Of a DNA stretch of 64,000 nucleotides, positions 37,115 through 46,081 are shown piece by piece (position 1 is the first letter of the stretch; every line of letters begins with the position of its first letter). Below the pieces are notes generated by a model that was not told the origin of the DNA, ran no database searches, and saw only the letters and a list, made by a program, of their open reading frames with translations. The position numbers and the translations under genes are program-made. This stretch comes from Wenyingzhuangia marina (lineage in GTDB: Bacteria; Bacteroidota; Bacteroidia; Flavobacteriales; Flavobacteriaceae): assembly GCF_900130035.1 (NCBI RefSeq), contig NZ_FQXQ01000001.1, positions 744,001 to 808,000 on the forward strand. Reading direction: 5' to 3'.

Positions 37115-38509
37115 ATGAAAGCATTAAAATTACTTCTATTTACAGGTTTATTTGTTCTTATAAGTTATAGCACTCAAGCACAAAACGAAAAACATCCATG
37201 GGCAATAGGTATTGGTACAAATTTTATAGATGTTTCAGAAGCTGGAATTGGAAGATTTGGAACACAAGTAAAAGATTATTTTAGAATTGATAAAGATTTA
37301 AACAATGTGCCTCTTCCTACTCGTTTGTATGTGGCTAGGTATTTAAAAAATGGATTTACTGCTGATTTAACAGGATCCTTTAATAAAATTGATGAAGGAG
37401 CTTCTGGTTCAGTAGCAGAAGGAAATTATTATTCTGCAGATTTAGGTATTAGATATGATATTAACAAACTATGGGGGAAATCAGGTTGGTTTGATCCTTA
37501 TGCCAAATTTAGTGTAGGAACCATATGGGTTGATAAAGATATGGGAGCTGTTCTATCACCCGCTTTAGGTTTTAATACTTGGTTTAATGAATCGGTAGGT
37601 TTAAACTTTGAAACATCATATCGCTCTAATGCTGCCTTTGGTAATTCAGAATTAGGTCGTGTAAAAAAGATTGGAGGATATCACTTTCAACACTCAATAT
37701 CTTTAGTTTATAGATTTGGTGATAATGACTCAGATGGAGACGGTGTGTTAGATAAAGATGATTTGTGTCCTCAAATAGCAGGAAAACAAGAACTATTTGG
37801 GTGTCCTGATACTGATGGAGATGGTGTTGCTGACAAAGATGATGCATGTCCTGATTTAGCTGGTTCATTAAATGGTTGTCCAGATTCTGATGATGATGGA
37901 GTGATTGATTCAGAAGATAAATGTCCAAATTTAGCAGGTGATGCTAAAGATGGAGGTTGTCTAGATTCTGATAAAGACGGCTTGTCTGATAATAAAGATA
38001 AATGCCCAAATACATTTGGTCCTATCAAAAATAATGGATGTCCTTGGCCAGATACTGATGGAGATGGTGTAACAGATAATTTAGACAATTGTATTAACGA
38101 AAAAGGACCTAAAACAAATAATGGATGTCCAGTTCAATTAACTGAAGAGGCTAAAAAGACATTAGGAACTTATGCTAAAACCATTCAGTTTAATTCTGGT
38201 AAGGCAGAGTTTAAACCTGGTGTTACTAAAACTTTAGATATTATTGTAGGTGTAATGAAAGAATTTGACGGAGTTCGTTTTGATGTTGAAGGTCACTCCG
38301 ATAGTTCTGGAGATGATGCTAGCAATTTAAAATTATCGCAAGAAAGAGCTCAAGCAGTAGTAGATTATTTAACTTCTCATGGAATTGATAACTGGCGTTT
38401 ACATGCAGTTGGTTATGGAGAGACAAAACCAATAGCTAGTAATAAAACGGCAACAGGTAGAGCTTTAAACAGACGTGTAGTGTTGTCAGCAATAGAATCT
38501 GAAGAATAA
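37115..38509 (+). CDS. OmpA-family outer-membrane protein with TSP3 repeats (copy 2)
   Basis: Tandem paralogue of the previous gene, 464 residues. The ATG at 37115 precedes a signal peptide ending STQAQ. It has the same architecture: N-terminal barrel, TSP3 repeats, OmpA domain. The barrel halves differ clearly in sequence, while the 3' halves are nearly identical, including silent sites. One change in the shared tract turns a repeat's CPD into CLD (codon at 37961). Long minus-strand frames inside both copies are shadows of the repeat codons. Confidence 0.93.
   Translation: MKALKLLLFTGLFVLISYSTQAQNEKHPWAIGIGTNFIDVSEAGIGRFGTQVKDYFRIDKDLNNVPLPTRLYVARYLKNGFTADLTGSFNKIDEGASGSVAEGNYYSADLGIRYDINKLWGKSGWFDPYAKFSVGTIWVDKDMGAVLSPALGFNTWFNESVGLNFETSYRSNAAFGNSELGRVKKIGGYHFQHSISLVYRFGDNDSDGDGVLDKDDLCPQIAGKQELFGCPDTDGDGVADKDDACPDLAGSLNGCPDSDDDGVIDSEDKCPNLAGDAKDGGCLDSDKDGLSDNKDKCPNTFGPIKNNGCPWPDTDGDGVTDNLDNCINEKGPKTNNGCPVQLTEEAKKTLGTYAKTIQFNSGKAEFKPGVTKTLDIIVGVMKEFDGVRFDVEGHSDSSGDDASNLKLSQERAQAVVDYLTSHGIDNWRLHAVGYGETKPIASNKTATGRALNRRVVLSAIESEE
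37742..38227. repeat. Near-identical tract in OmpA copy 2 (partner at 36199-36684)
   Basis: Second copy of the shared TSP3-to-OmpA tract, offset by 1543 bp from the first. Only one mismatch was found within it. Confidence 0.8.
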
Positions 38510-38528
38510 AAACTTTTTATAATACTTT

Positions 38529-38560
38529 AAAAAGCCGTTCCTTTAAGGAACGGCTTTTTT
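38529..38560 (+). terminator. Intrinsic terminator
   Basis: Palindromic hairpin AAAAAGCCGTTCCT / AGGAACGGCTTTTT with a T-run, following OmpA copy 2 and ending 12 bp before the AddB-like ATG. Confidence 0.88.
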
Positions 38561-38571
38561 GATTTTATTTT

Positions 38572-41325
38572 ATGAAAACATTTTTACAAGAAACGGCTCT
38601 AGCCATTGTAAACACTACTCAGGATTATAAAAATACTATTTGTGTGGTTCCAAGTGAACGAGCGGGTATTTATTTAAAAAATGCTTTTAAAGAAGAGTTA
38701 AAAGGAAAGGTATCTTTTTTGCCAAAAATCATTAGTATAGAAAATTTTATCAAAGAAATTTCAGGATTGGAAACCATGGATCAGGTTTCTTTGTTGTTTG
38801 AGTTTTTTAAAATTTACAAGCAAGAAAATCAAAAAGCTGAGGCAGATACTTTTGAAAGATTTATAGGTTGGGCAACCATTGTTATTCAAGATTTTAATGA
38901 GATTGATAGACATTTGGTAAATGCCTCTGAAATTTTTTCATATTTAACAGATATTCAAAAAATAAAAGATTGGTCTCCGTCTAAAGATGAGGTTACGGAT
39001 ACTGTTAAAAATTATATGAGTTTTGTGGGAGATTTACATCTGTATTATCAAGAATTGAATAAAGTTTTGATTCATAAAAAAGCAGGTTATCAAGGATTGG
39101 TGTACAAACAAGCCTATAAAAATCATCAAAACTATTTAAAAGAGCATCAACAAAATGATTTTCATTTTATAGGTTTTAATGCGCTGAATAAAGCAGAGGA
39201 AGAAATTTTTAAAAGTTTTTTGTCTTTAGAACAAAATCATATTTATTGGGATGCTGATGACTATTATATCAATAGTGAACATGAGGCAGGAACTTTTATG
39301 AGAAAGTTTTTTAAGGAATGGGATTGTTTGCAAAAAGAGGATAGAAAAAACTGGGTAAATAACCATTTTGGAGAAAAAAAGAATATTCAGATTTTAGGAA
39401 GTCCTTTGAATGTTACAGGAATAAAATCGGTAACTACTTTTTTGGAAAAAGAATTGGTGCCAAAAGACACTGCTTTGGTGTTGGCAGAAGAAACTATTCT
39501 TCCAGTGGTGTTAAACTCAATTCCAACATCTGTAAACAAAGTAAATATTACCATGGGTTACCAGTTGAGTAATATTCCATTATCAGGTTTGTTTCAATCT
39601 GTTTTTGAATTACACCTCAATAAAGAAAAATTAGGGAAAAATGCCTTTTACTACAAAGATATTCTATCGTTTTTAAGACATCCTTATATTGCCAAAATCA
39701 GTAAAAACAATAGTGAAAAAGTAATTAAAACCATCACTCAGAATAATTTAGTATTTGTTACAAAAGAGCAAATTCAGACTTTTTTTAGGACTGCTGAGTT
39801 AGATGATAAGGTGACAGATTTGTTTGAGTCTGTACAAAACATTACTGTTTTTATTGATAAAATTATTCAATTCATCAATCACTTAAATGATGAACTAGAA
39901 GGAATTGAATTGTTGTATGTAGAAGGATTTAGAAAAGTTTTTCAGGAAATATCTACTTTAAATTTAGAATACAAATACATCAACAACATAAAAGTACTGT
40001 ATAAGATTTTCAAGAAAATATTGCCTTTAGAAAGTATCGATTTTAGAGGAGAAGCGTTAGAAGGAATGCAGTTAATGGGAATGTTAGAAACCCGTTGTTT
40101 AGATTTTAAAAATGTCATCATCACCTCTGTAAACGAAGGGGTTTTGCCAACAGGAGGAAGCGAACGTTCTTTTATTTCTTTTGAAGTAAAAAAACAATTT
40201 AACATGCCAACTTATTTGGCTAAAGATGCTATTTTTTCTTATCACTTTTATAGATTGATTCAAAGAGCAGAAAATGTTTATTTGTTGTACAATACAAAGT
40301 CTGATGATTTTGGTGGTGGAGAAATGAGTAGATTCTTAACACAATTAATGATTGATAAGGAAGAAGATGTTACTCATAGAAACATTGTAGCGAATATTTC
40401 TAGTACCAATAACGATGCTGTTGAGGTTGAAAAAACACCAAAAGTAATAGATTTGTTACAGGCTTATTTTAAAAAAGGAGCATCGCCAAGTAGAATTACG
40501 GAGTACATGAACGATCCTTTGTCTTTTTACAATAAAATTGTTTTAAAAATTAGAGAAACAGATAAGGTAGAAGAAGAAGTTGCTAGTAATACGCTAGGAA
40601 CTGTGGTGCATGATTCTTTAGAATTTTTGTACAAAGACTACATTGGAAAAGTATTAATTGCTGAGGATATAAAAAAAATGAAATCCGAAGCTAAAAACAT
40701 GGTGCAGTCTAAGTTTAAGGAATATTTTAAAGATGGAGATATCAACACTGGTAAAAATAAGTTGATTAGTGAAGTGGCAGAACAGTTTGTATTGAATTTT
40801 TTAAACAAAGAATTGTCCGAGATCAAAGCGGGAAAAGAAATTATTGTTAAAGATTTAGAAAGGGAATATAATGTAGCAATTACCACTCCAAATGGACATC
40901 AAGTAAATTTAAAAGGAAAAATAGACAGGGTTGATGAAGTAGATGGTGTTCGTAGAATTGTAGATTATAAAACAGGAATGGTTAAATCTACAGATTTAAA
41001 ATTGGGAGATTTAAGTTTAGCAACCACAGATTTTAAATATCATAAAATTGTTCAAGTAATGACCTATGTGTTATTGTATACTCAAGTTCAAAATTTTGAC
41101 TTGGATACAAATGAACTTCAAACAGGAATTTATTCTTTTAAAAACTTTAAACAAGGATTTTTAAGCATGAACTTTTCTAGCAATAATTTTGGAAAAGACT
41201 ACAGAGTTACCACAGCCTATTTAGAAGAGTTTAAGCAGAGTTTATTTGCTTTAATTGATGAAATTTTAGATAACAAACTTACTTTTGTAGAAAATTTAGA
41301 AAACCCCTATAAACTAGAAGCGTAA
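38572..41325 (+). CDS. PD-(D/E)XK nuclease, AddB-like
   Basis: Probable second subunit of the AddAB-type helicase-nuclease, 917 residues. The N-terminal part has a degenerate helicase start (VVPSERAGIYLKNAF) instead of a classical Walker A. The middle contains ITSVNEGVLPTGG and LLYNTKSDDFGGGEMSRFL, both AddB-like. The C-terminal nuclease has GTVVHDSLEFLY, LKGKIDRVDEVDG and RIVDYKTG. I did not see the four cysteines of the AddB iron-sulphur cluster, as is usual for Bacteroidota homologues. It overlaps the next ATG by 1 bp (TAATG). Confidence 0.88.
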   Translation: MKTFLQETALAIVNTTQDYKNTICVVPSERAGIYLKNAFKEELKGKVSFLPKIISIENFIKEISGLETMDQVSLLFEFFKIYKQENQKAEADTFERFIGWATIVIQDFNEIDRHLVNASEIFSYLTDIQKIKDWSPSKDEVTDTVKNYMSFVGDLHLYYQELNKVLIHKKAGYQGLVYKQAYKNHQNYLKEHQQNDFHFIGFNALNKAEEEIFKSFLSLEQNHIYWDADDYYINSEHEAGTFMRKFFKEWDCLQKEDRKNWVNNHFGEKKNIQILGSPLNVTGIKSVTTFLEKELVPKDTALVLAEETILPVVLNSIPTSVNKVNITMGYQLSNIPLSGLFQSVFELHLNKEKLGKNAFYYKDILSFLRHPYIAKISKNNSEKVIKTITQNNLVFVTKEQIQTFFRTAELDDKVTDLFESVQNITVFIDKIIQFINHLNDELEGIELLYVEGFRKVFQEISTLNLEYKYINNIKVLYKIFKKILPLESIDFRGEALEGMQLMGMLETRCLDFKNVIITSVNEGVLPTGGSERSFISFEVKKQFNMPTYLAKDAIFSYHFYRLIQRAENVYLLYNTKSDDFGGGEMSRFLTQLMIDKEEDVTHRNIVANISSTNNDAVEVEKTPKVIDLLQAYFKKGASPSRITEYMNDPLSFYNKIVLKIRETDKVEEEVASNTLGTVVHDSLEFLYKDYIGKVLIAEDIKKMKSEAKNMVQSKFKEYFKDGDINTGKNKLISEVAEQFVLNFLNKELSEIKAGKEIIVKDLEREYNVAITTPNGHQVNLKGKIDRVDEVDGVRRIVDYKTGMVKSTDLKLGDLSLATTDFKYHKIVQVMTYVLLYTQVQNFDLDTNELQTGIYSFKNFKQGFLSMNFSSNNFGKDYRVTTAYLEEFKQSLFALIDEILDNKLTFVENLENPYKLEA

Positions 41326-42170
41326 TGGTTCAAAAGAATATCCAAATCTCAGGAAAACATCAAAAACCTATTTTAACTGATTTGCATTACACCAAAAATA
41401 AAGTGCAAAAGCCGGTGGTTATTTTTTGTCACGGATATAAAGGATATAAAGATTGGGGAGCTTGGAATTTAATGGCTACGGAATTTGCTAAGCAAGGTTT
41501 CTTTTTCGCAAAGTTTAGTTTTTCTCATAATGGAGGAACGGTAGAACAACCTATAGATTTTCCGGATTTAAAAGCTTTTGGACAAAATACTTTAACCAAA
41601 GAATTAGATGATTTACAATCAGTGTTGGATGAAATTACCAACAATCCATCTTTTTCTGATGAAATTGATTTTGATAATATTACTCTTATTGGACATTCTA
41701 GGGGGGGCGGAATTGTAACGTTAAAAGCCAATGAAGATCATCGAGTAAAAAATGTAATTTCTTGGGCAGGAGTTTCAGATTTCGAAATGAGATTTCCTAC
41801 TGGAGCCAAATTGTTTTGGTGGAAGTTAAGAGGTGTTGCTTACATTAAAAATGCCAGAACCAAGCAAAAAATGCCTCATTACATTTCTTTTTATAACGAT
41901 TTTATTCAGAACAAAGAAAGGTTGAATGTTAAAAACGCAGTCGAAAACTTAAAAGCCAATCATTTGTTGGTTCATGGTACTGCCGATGTGGTGGTAAAAC
42001 CAATAGAGTCAAAAAATGTAAAAAAATGGAATCCAAAATGCGAATTGATTTGGATAGAAAACATGAATCATGCTTTGGGTTCTAGCCAACCATATACAGA
42101 AAAAGAAATGCCAAAAGATTTACAACAAGTGGTTCAGAAATCTATAGATTTTATCAATGAGCAATCGTAA
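41325..42170 (+). CDS. Alpha/beta hydrolase
   Basis: Serine hydrolase of 281 residues. The nucleophile elbow is GHSRGGG (about residue 123-129), the oxyanion segment FCHGYKGYKDWGAW, and late acid/base candidates VHGTADVVV (Asp) and ENMNHALG (His), completing a Ser-Asp-His triad. There is no signal peptide. It is translationally coupled to the AddB-like gene upstream (1 bp overlap) and overlaps the MATE gene downstream by 14 bp. The substrate is unknown; an esterase or peptidase is most likely. Confidence 0.85.
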   Translation: MVQKNIQISGKHQKPILTDLHYTKNKVQKPVVIFCHGYKGYKDWGAWNLMATEFAKQGFFFAKFSFSHNGGTVEQPIDFPDLKAFGQNTLTKELDDLQSVLDEITNNPSFSDEIDFDNITLIGHSRGGGIVTLKANEDHRVKNVISWAGVSDFEMRFPTGAKLFWWKLRGVAYIKNARTKQKMPHYISFYNDFIQNKERLNVKNAVENLKANHLLVHGTADVVVKPIESKNVKKWNPKCELIWIENMNHALGSSQPYTEKEMPKDLQQVVQKSIDFINEQS

Positions 42171-43488
42171 ATTTTCTTTTAAATATATAAACAGTATTGC
42201 GGTTCCAGCTATTATATCTGGAGTCATAGAGCCCATTTTATCTTTAACCGATACTGCTATTGTAGGAAATGTATCTATCAATGCCACAGAAGCTTTGGCA
42301 GCAGTAGGATTGGCGGGTTCTTTTATTGCTACATTAGGATGGATTTTTACTCAAAGTAAAGTGGCTATTGCTGCTTTGGTGGCAGAATATTTAGGAAAAA
42401 ATCAGTTAGATAAAATTATAGGGTTACCTGCTCAAATGATTGGAATCAACATGATTTTAGGATTCCTAGTGTATGTAATCACCTATGCTTTAACAGTATC
42501 TATTTTTCAACTCTATAATGCCGATAATTTAGTGTTAGATTATACGGTTTCTTATTACAGAATTAGAGCTTTAGGTTTTCCGTTATTATTATTTATAGTC
42601 TCTGTCTTCTCTATTTTTAGAGGGCTTCAAAATACTTTTTGGCCTATGGTAGTTAGTGCAACAGGAGCCATTTTAAATATTGTGTTAGATGTGGTTTTGG
42701 TTTATGGAATTCAAGATGTTATTCCAGCCATGCATGTAGAAGGAGCGGCTTGGGCAAGTGTCATTTCTCAATTAGCCATGTTTGTTTTTGCTTTAATTTT
42801 ATTGTTTGTAAAAACCCCTTTTAGATTAAAAATTATTTTTAATGTACATCCAGAGCTCAAAAGAACTATTGGTATTAGTTTAAATATGTTGGTAAGAACC
42901 ATTGCGTTAAATACTAGTTTGGTCATGGCAAATGCTTACGCTACAAAATACGGATCTAATTATATAGCAGCATTTACCATTGCTTTCCAAATATGGTTGT
43001 TTTTTGCATTTTTTATGGATGGTTATGCAAGTGTATCCGCAATTGTATCAGGTAAGCTAAAAGGAGAAAACAATTATAAAGATTTATCTCTTTTGGTAAA
43101 AACCATTACCAAATATGCTTTGGGAGTTGCGCTGTTATTACTTATTATTTTTAGTTTTACTTATTCTTATATTGGATCGGTATTTACGAAAGATAAAGAA
43201 GTGATTGCGACTTTTAATTCCTTTTTTTGGATGGTGTTATTAATGCAGCCGCTAAATGCTGTTGCATTTGTATATGATGATGTTTTTAAAGGAATGGCAG
43301 AAGCAGTTACCTTAAGAAATACTTTGTTAAAGGCAACTTTTTTAGGATTTGTACCTACATTGATTATCTTAGATTATTTGGAGTTTAAAATGTTAGGTAT
43401 TTGGATTGCTTTTTTGGTATGGATGTTACTAAGGGCGATAATTTTACGTGTTAAGTTTATAAAACTCCTTAAATTGAATCTTGAATAA
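42157..43488 (+). CDS. MATE-family efflux transporter
   Basis: Cation-coupled multidrug or metabolite exporter with 12 predicted TM helices over 443 residues. Features include ALAAVGLAGSF in the first part, RALGFPLLLFIVSVFSIFRGLQNTFWPMVVSATGAILNIVLD, which is typical of DinF-like MATE proteins, and the matching segments in the second half. It starts inside the hydrolase gene (14 bp overlap) and is followed by the enoyl-CoA hydratase gene after 10 bp. The substrate is unknown. Confidence 0.9.
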   Translation: MSNRKFSFKYINSIAVPAIISGVIEPILSLTDTAIVGNVSINATEALAAVGLAGSFIATLGWIFTQSKVAIAALVAEYLGKNQLDKIIGLPAQMIGINMILGFLVYVITYALTVSIFQLYNADNLVLDYTVSYYRIRALGFPLLLFIVSVFSIFRGLQNTFWPMVVSATGAILNIVLDVVLVYGIQDVIPAMHVEGAAWASVISQLAMFVFALILLFVKTPFRLKIIFNVHPELKRTIGISLNMLVRTIALNTSLVMANAYATKYGSNYIAAFTIAFQIWLFFAFFMDGYASVSAIVSGKLKGENNYKDLSLLVKTITKYALGVALLLLIIFSFTYSYIGSVFTKDKEVIATFNSFFWMVLLMQPLNAVAFVYDDVFKGMAEAVTLRNTLLKATFLGFVPTLIILDYLEFKMLGIWIAFLVWMLLRAIILRVKFIKLLKLNLE

Positions 43489-43498
43489 AATTGTTGAT

Positions 43499-44254
43499 AT
43501 GGAAGCATATGTAAAGACTACTATAAAAGATAAAGTAGCAGAAATAGAATTTTTTAGTCCTGCTAGTAATTCTTTAGCAAGTGAACAATTAACTCAGTTG
43601 TCTGCTGCAATTAAAGGTTGGGGAGAAAATGACGGAATTAGTGTAATTCATTTAAAAAGTGCAGGAACTAAAGTGTTTTGTGCAGGGGCTTCTTTTGATG
43701 AATTATTAGCAATTGAGGATTTAGAAAGTGGAACTAATTTTTTTATGGGTTTTGCCAATGTCATCAATGCCATTAGAACTTGTGGGAAAATAGTAGTGAC
43801 TTCAGTTCAAGGAAAAGTTGTAGGTGGTGGAGTAGGAATTGCTGCAGCCAGTGATTATGTGTTTGCTACTGAAGGAGCTTTTGTTAAACTATCAGAGTTA
43901 AGTATCGGTATTGGTCCTTTTGTGATAGAACCAGCAGTAACAAGAAAAATAGGGTTGACTAACATGGCAAAATTATCTTTAAATGCTACTACTTGGAGAA
44001 CGGCAAAATGGGCTGCACAAGCTGGTTTGTATCATGAGGTAGAAACAACCTTGTCAGAATTAAATGATAGTTTAGATAAATTTTTAAAACAATTAGTGAG
44101 TTACAGTCCACAAGCTTTATCTGCCATGAAAAAAACTTTATGGGAAGGTACAGAGCAATGGGATGTTTTGTTAAAAGAAAGAGCAGGAGTTAGTGGGCAA
44201 TTGGTATTGTCTGAGGAAACTAACAAGGCTTTAACTCAATTTAAAAGAAAATAA
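43499..44254 (+). CDS. Enoyl-CoA hydratase/isomerase family protein
   Basis: Crotonase-fold enzyme, 251 residues from the ATG at 43499. A TTG-initiated frame from 43481 is longer but less likely. The oxyanion-hole segments are FCAGASFDELLA and VQGKVVGGGVGIAAASDYVFA. The catalytic-Glu region is SELSIGIGPFVIEPAVTRKIG, where the second oxyanion-loop and Glu pattern resemble methylglutaconyl-CoA hydratases. It likely acts in leucine or fatty-acid breakdown. It is in a tight run with the MATE gene and queD (1 bp gap). Confidence 0.88.
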   Translation: MEAYVKTTIKDKVAEIEFFSPASNSLASEQLTQLSAAIKGWGENDGISVIHLKSAGTKVFCAGASFDELLAIEDLESGTNFFMGFANVINAIRTCGKIVVTSVQGKVVGGGVGIAAASDYVFATEGAFVKLSELSIGIGPFVIEPAVTRKIGLTNMAKLSLNATTWRTAKWAAQAGLYHEVETTLSELNDSLDKFLKQLVSYSPQALSAMKKTLWEGTEQWDVLLKERAGVSGQLVLSEETNKALTQFKRK

Positions 44255-44255
44255 G

Positions 44256-44711
44256 ATGAATAGAAAGATTAGGATTACAAAGAAGTTTGATTTTGAAACA
44301 GGTCATGCTTTGCATGGATATGATGGAAAATGTAGAAATGTACACGGGCATAGTTATAAATTATATGTAACAGTTATTGGTTCTCCTATTCAAGATCCTA
44401 ATCATGTTAAAAATGGAATGGTGATTGATTTTACGGATTTAAAAGAAATAGTAAAATCAGAGGTAGAAGATGTCTTTGATCATGCAACTGTTTTTAACAA
44501 AAACACGCCTCATGTTGAGTTGGCAAAAGAGTTACAAGAGCGAGGTCATAATGTTATTCTGGTAGATTACCAGCCTACTAGTGAAATGATGATTTTAGAT
44601 TTTGCAGAAAAAATAAAAAAGAGATTGCCTAATCATATACAATTACATTCGTTAAAATTACAAGAAACAAGTAGTTCCTTTGCAGAATGGTATGCTAGTG
44701 ATCAAGAGTAA
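44256..44711 (+). CDS. queD: 6-carboxytetrahydropterin synthase (QueD/PTPS family)
   Basis: Converts dihydroneopterin triphosphate to 6-carboxy-tetrahydropterin for queuosine-type 7-deazaguanine synthesis. The zinc histidines are in FETGHALHG and VHGHSYKLYV, with catalytic Cys in GKCRNVHGH (about residue 28). The end carries the conserved LQETSSSFAEW Glu. Length is 151 residues; the internal insert (IQDPNHVKNGMVIDFTDLK) is normal. It ends the operon and faces pth across a long inverted repeat. Confidence 0.92.
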   Translation: MNRKIRITKKFDFETGHALHGYDGKCRNVHGHSYKLYVTVIGSPIQDPNHVKNGMVIDFTDLKEIVKSEVEDVFDHATVFNKNTPHVELAKELQERGHNVILVDYQPTSEMMILDFAEKIKKRLPNHIQLHSLKLQETSSSFAEWYASDQE

Positions 44712-44712
44712 T

Positions 44713-44773
44713 GGTTTTTAGTTGTTTGTTGTTGGAATTGTTTGTTAAAACTATCAACAAACAACTATCAACC
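44713..44773. repeat. Long-loop inverted repeat between convergent queD and pth
   Basis: Perfect 13-bp arms TAGTTGTTTGTTG (44719-44731) and CAACAAACAACTA (44755-44767), extended outside by GGTT/AACC, with a 23-base loop. It probably acts as a bidirectional transcript end. There is no U-run of the usual kind. Confidence 0.6.
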
Positions 44774-44779
44774 AAAAAG

Positions 44780-45415
44780 CTATAGATCCTCAACTTGTTT
44801 TCCGTTGTATTGATTCATGGTGTTTCCAATACCAGCAGTTCCAAATGAAAGGATTAGTTTGGAGGCTTTATCTAAGAGTTCAGGAAAGTATCTCATCTCG
44901 TCTTTGTCCCACTCCCCAAGAACATAATCTACTTGTCTACCTTTTCCAAACATGGCACTAATTCCAAACCTAAAACGAGCATAATTTTGATTTCCCAGTT
45001 TTTCGTTAATGTCTTTTAAACCGTTGTGTCCACCGGCACTTCCTTTTGCTTTTAGTCTAAAGGTTCCGAAGTCAATATTTAAATCATCAGAAATAACTAA
45101 TATATTTTCTTGAGCTATTTTTTCTTTATCCATCCAATATTTTACAGATTTACCGCTTAGGTTCATGTAGGTTGATGGTTTTAGTAAAATAAAAGTTCTT
45201 CCTTTAAATTTAAAAACAGCTACATCTCCTAGTTTATCGGTTGTAAAAGAAGTTTCTTGTTGTTTGGCTAATTCGTCTAATACTTTAAAACCGATGTTGT
45301 GTCTTGTGTTTTCATATTTTGGACCAATGTTACCTAGACCAACTATTAAGAATTTTTTCATGGGATCTTCGTTAGAAATTTGTTTGGGCTGAAACCATTT
45401 AGAAAATAATGTCAT
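44780..45415 (-). CDS. pth: Peptidyl-tRNA hydrolase
   Basis: Recycles peptidyl-tRNA released from ribosomes. The core starts MKKFLIVGLGNIGPKYENTRHNIGF with the catalytic His in RHNIGF, and continues with KPSTYMNLSGKSV, DDLNIDFGTFRLKAKGSAGGHNGLK and FRFGI. At 211 residues it is about 18 longer than E. coli Pth because of an N-terminal extension (MTLFSKWFQPKQISNEDP). The internal ATG at 45361 would remove it; I keep the longer form because similar leaders occur in flavobacterial homologues. It is followed in transcription only by the inverted repeat. Confidence 0.95.
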   Translation of the reverse strand: MTLFSKWFQPKQISNEDPMKKFLIVGLGNIGPKYENTRHNIGFKVLDELAKQQETSFTTDKLGDVAVFKFKGRTFILLKPSTYMNLSGKSVKYWMDKEKIAQENILVISDDLNIDFGTFRLKAKGSAGGHNGLKDINEKLGNQNYARFRFGISAMFGKGRQVDYVLGEWDKDEMRYFPELLDKASKLILSFGTAGIGNTMNQYNGKQVEDL

Positions 45416-45454
45416 TATCTTTTTATGTCAAATATAAGATTCTATCGCATAAAA

Positions 45455-45482
45455 AAAGAGCGTTACTACTGTAACGCTCTTT
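45455..45482 (-). terminator. Intrinsic terminator after rplY
   Basis: Hairpin AAAGAGCGTTAC-TACT-GTAACGCTCTTT with an A-run on its left, giving a U-run in the minus-strand transcript, between rplY and pth. Confidence 0.9.
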
Positions 45483-45500
45483 AAATATTTTAAGTAAAGA

Positions 45501-46073
45501 TTACTTAGCCTCTGCAGCAGCTTTAGCAGCATTACGAGACATTCTTACTTGAGCAACAACAGTGTTGTCGTTATGTAAGATTTGGTATTGATCGTTTCTT
45601 AATTTAGAAACATATAATTTGTTACCAATTTGTAATTCAGTAATGTTAGCTTCAACAAAATCAGGTAAGTTAGCAGGAATTGCTTTTACTTTGATTTTTC
45701 TTAAGTTTTGACGTAAAGCTCCACCGGCAATAACACCTTTAGAGTTACCAACTAATTTTACAGGCACGTTTAAAGAAATTTCTTTATCAGCTTGTAATTG
45801 GTAAAAATCTACGTGTAAAATTCTATCGTGAATCGGGTGAAACTGAATATCTTGTAACACAGCTTCGTAAGATGCACCTCCTACTTCAATCTTAGCAGTA
45901 TATACATTTGGAGTATAAACTAAGTTTTTAAATTGTTTTTCATCTGCTGAAAAGTGTAAAACTTTGTCCCCTCCGTATATAACGCAAGGTACCTGTCCAG
46001 CATTACGTAAGGCTTTAGTCGATGACTTACCCACGCTTTCTCTTTGAGATCCTTTGATTGTAATTGATTTCAT
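45501..46073 (-). CDS. rplY: 50S ribosomal protein L25 (Ctc form)
   Basis: 5S rRNA-binding ribosomal protein of the long general-stress (Ctc) type, 190 residues. The L25 domain covers about 1-95 ([29 protein letters not shown], and [22 protein letters not shown]). The C-terminal TL5/Ctc beta domain covers about 96-180 ([42 protein letters not shown]). The tail is Ala/Lys-rich. It follows prs by 8 bp on the same strand, a widely conserved pair. Confidence 0.97.
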   Translation of the reverse strand: MKSITIKGSQRESVGKSSTKALRNAGQVPCVIYGGDKVLHFSADEKQFKNLVYTPNVYTAKIEVGGASYEAVLQDIQFHPIHDRILHVDFYQLQADKEISLNVPVKLVGNSKGVIAGGALRQNLRKIKVKAIPANLPDFVEANITELQIGNKLYVSKLRNDQYQILHNDNTVVAQVRMSRNAAKAAAEAK

Positions 46074-46081
46074 AATATATA

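Noticed and set aside
36179-38088. Long minus-strand frames inside both OmpA/TSP3 genes
   Set aside because: They arise from the repeated Asp/Gly codons of the TSP3 repeats and are duplicated with them; their products are low-complexity (His/Leu/Gln or Ser/Pro).
43481-43498. Upstream TTG start for the enoyl-CoA hydratase
   Set aside because: An ATG at 43499 gives the normal crotonase N-terminus; the longer form would overlap the MATE gene and needs a rare start codon.
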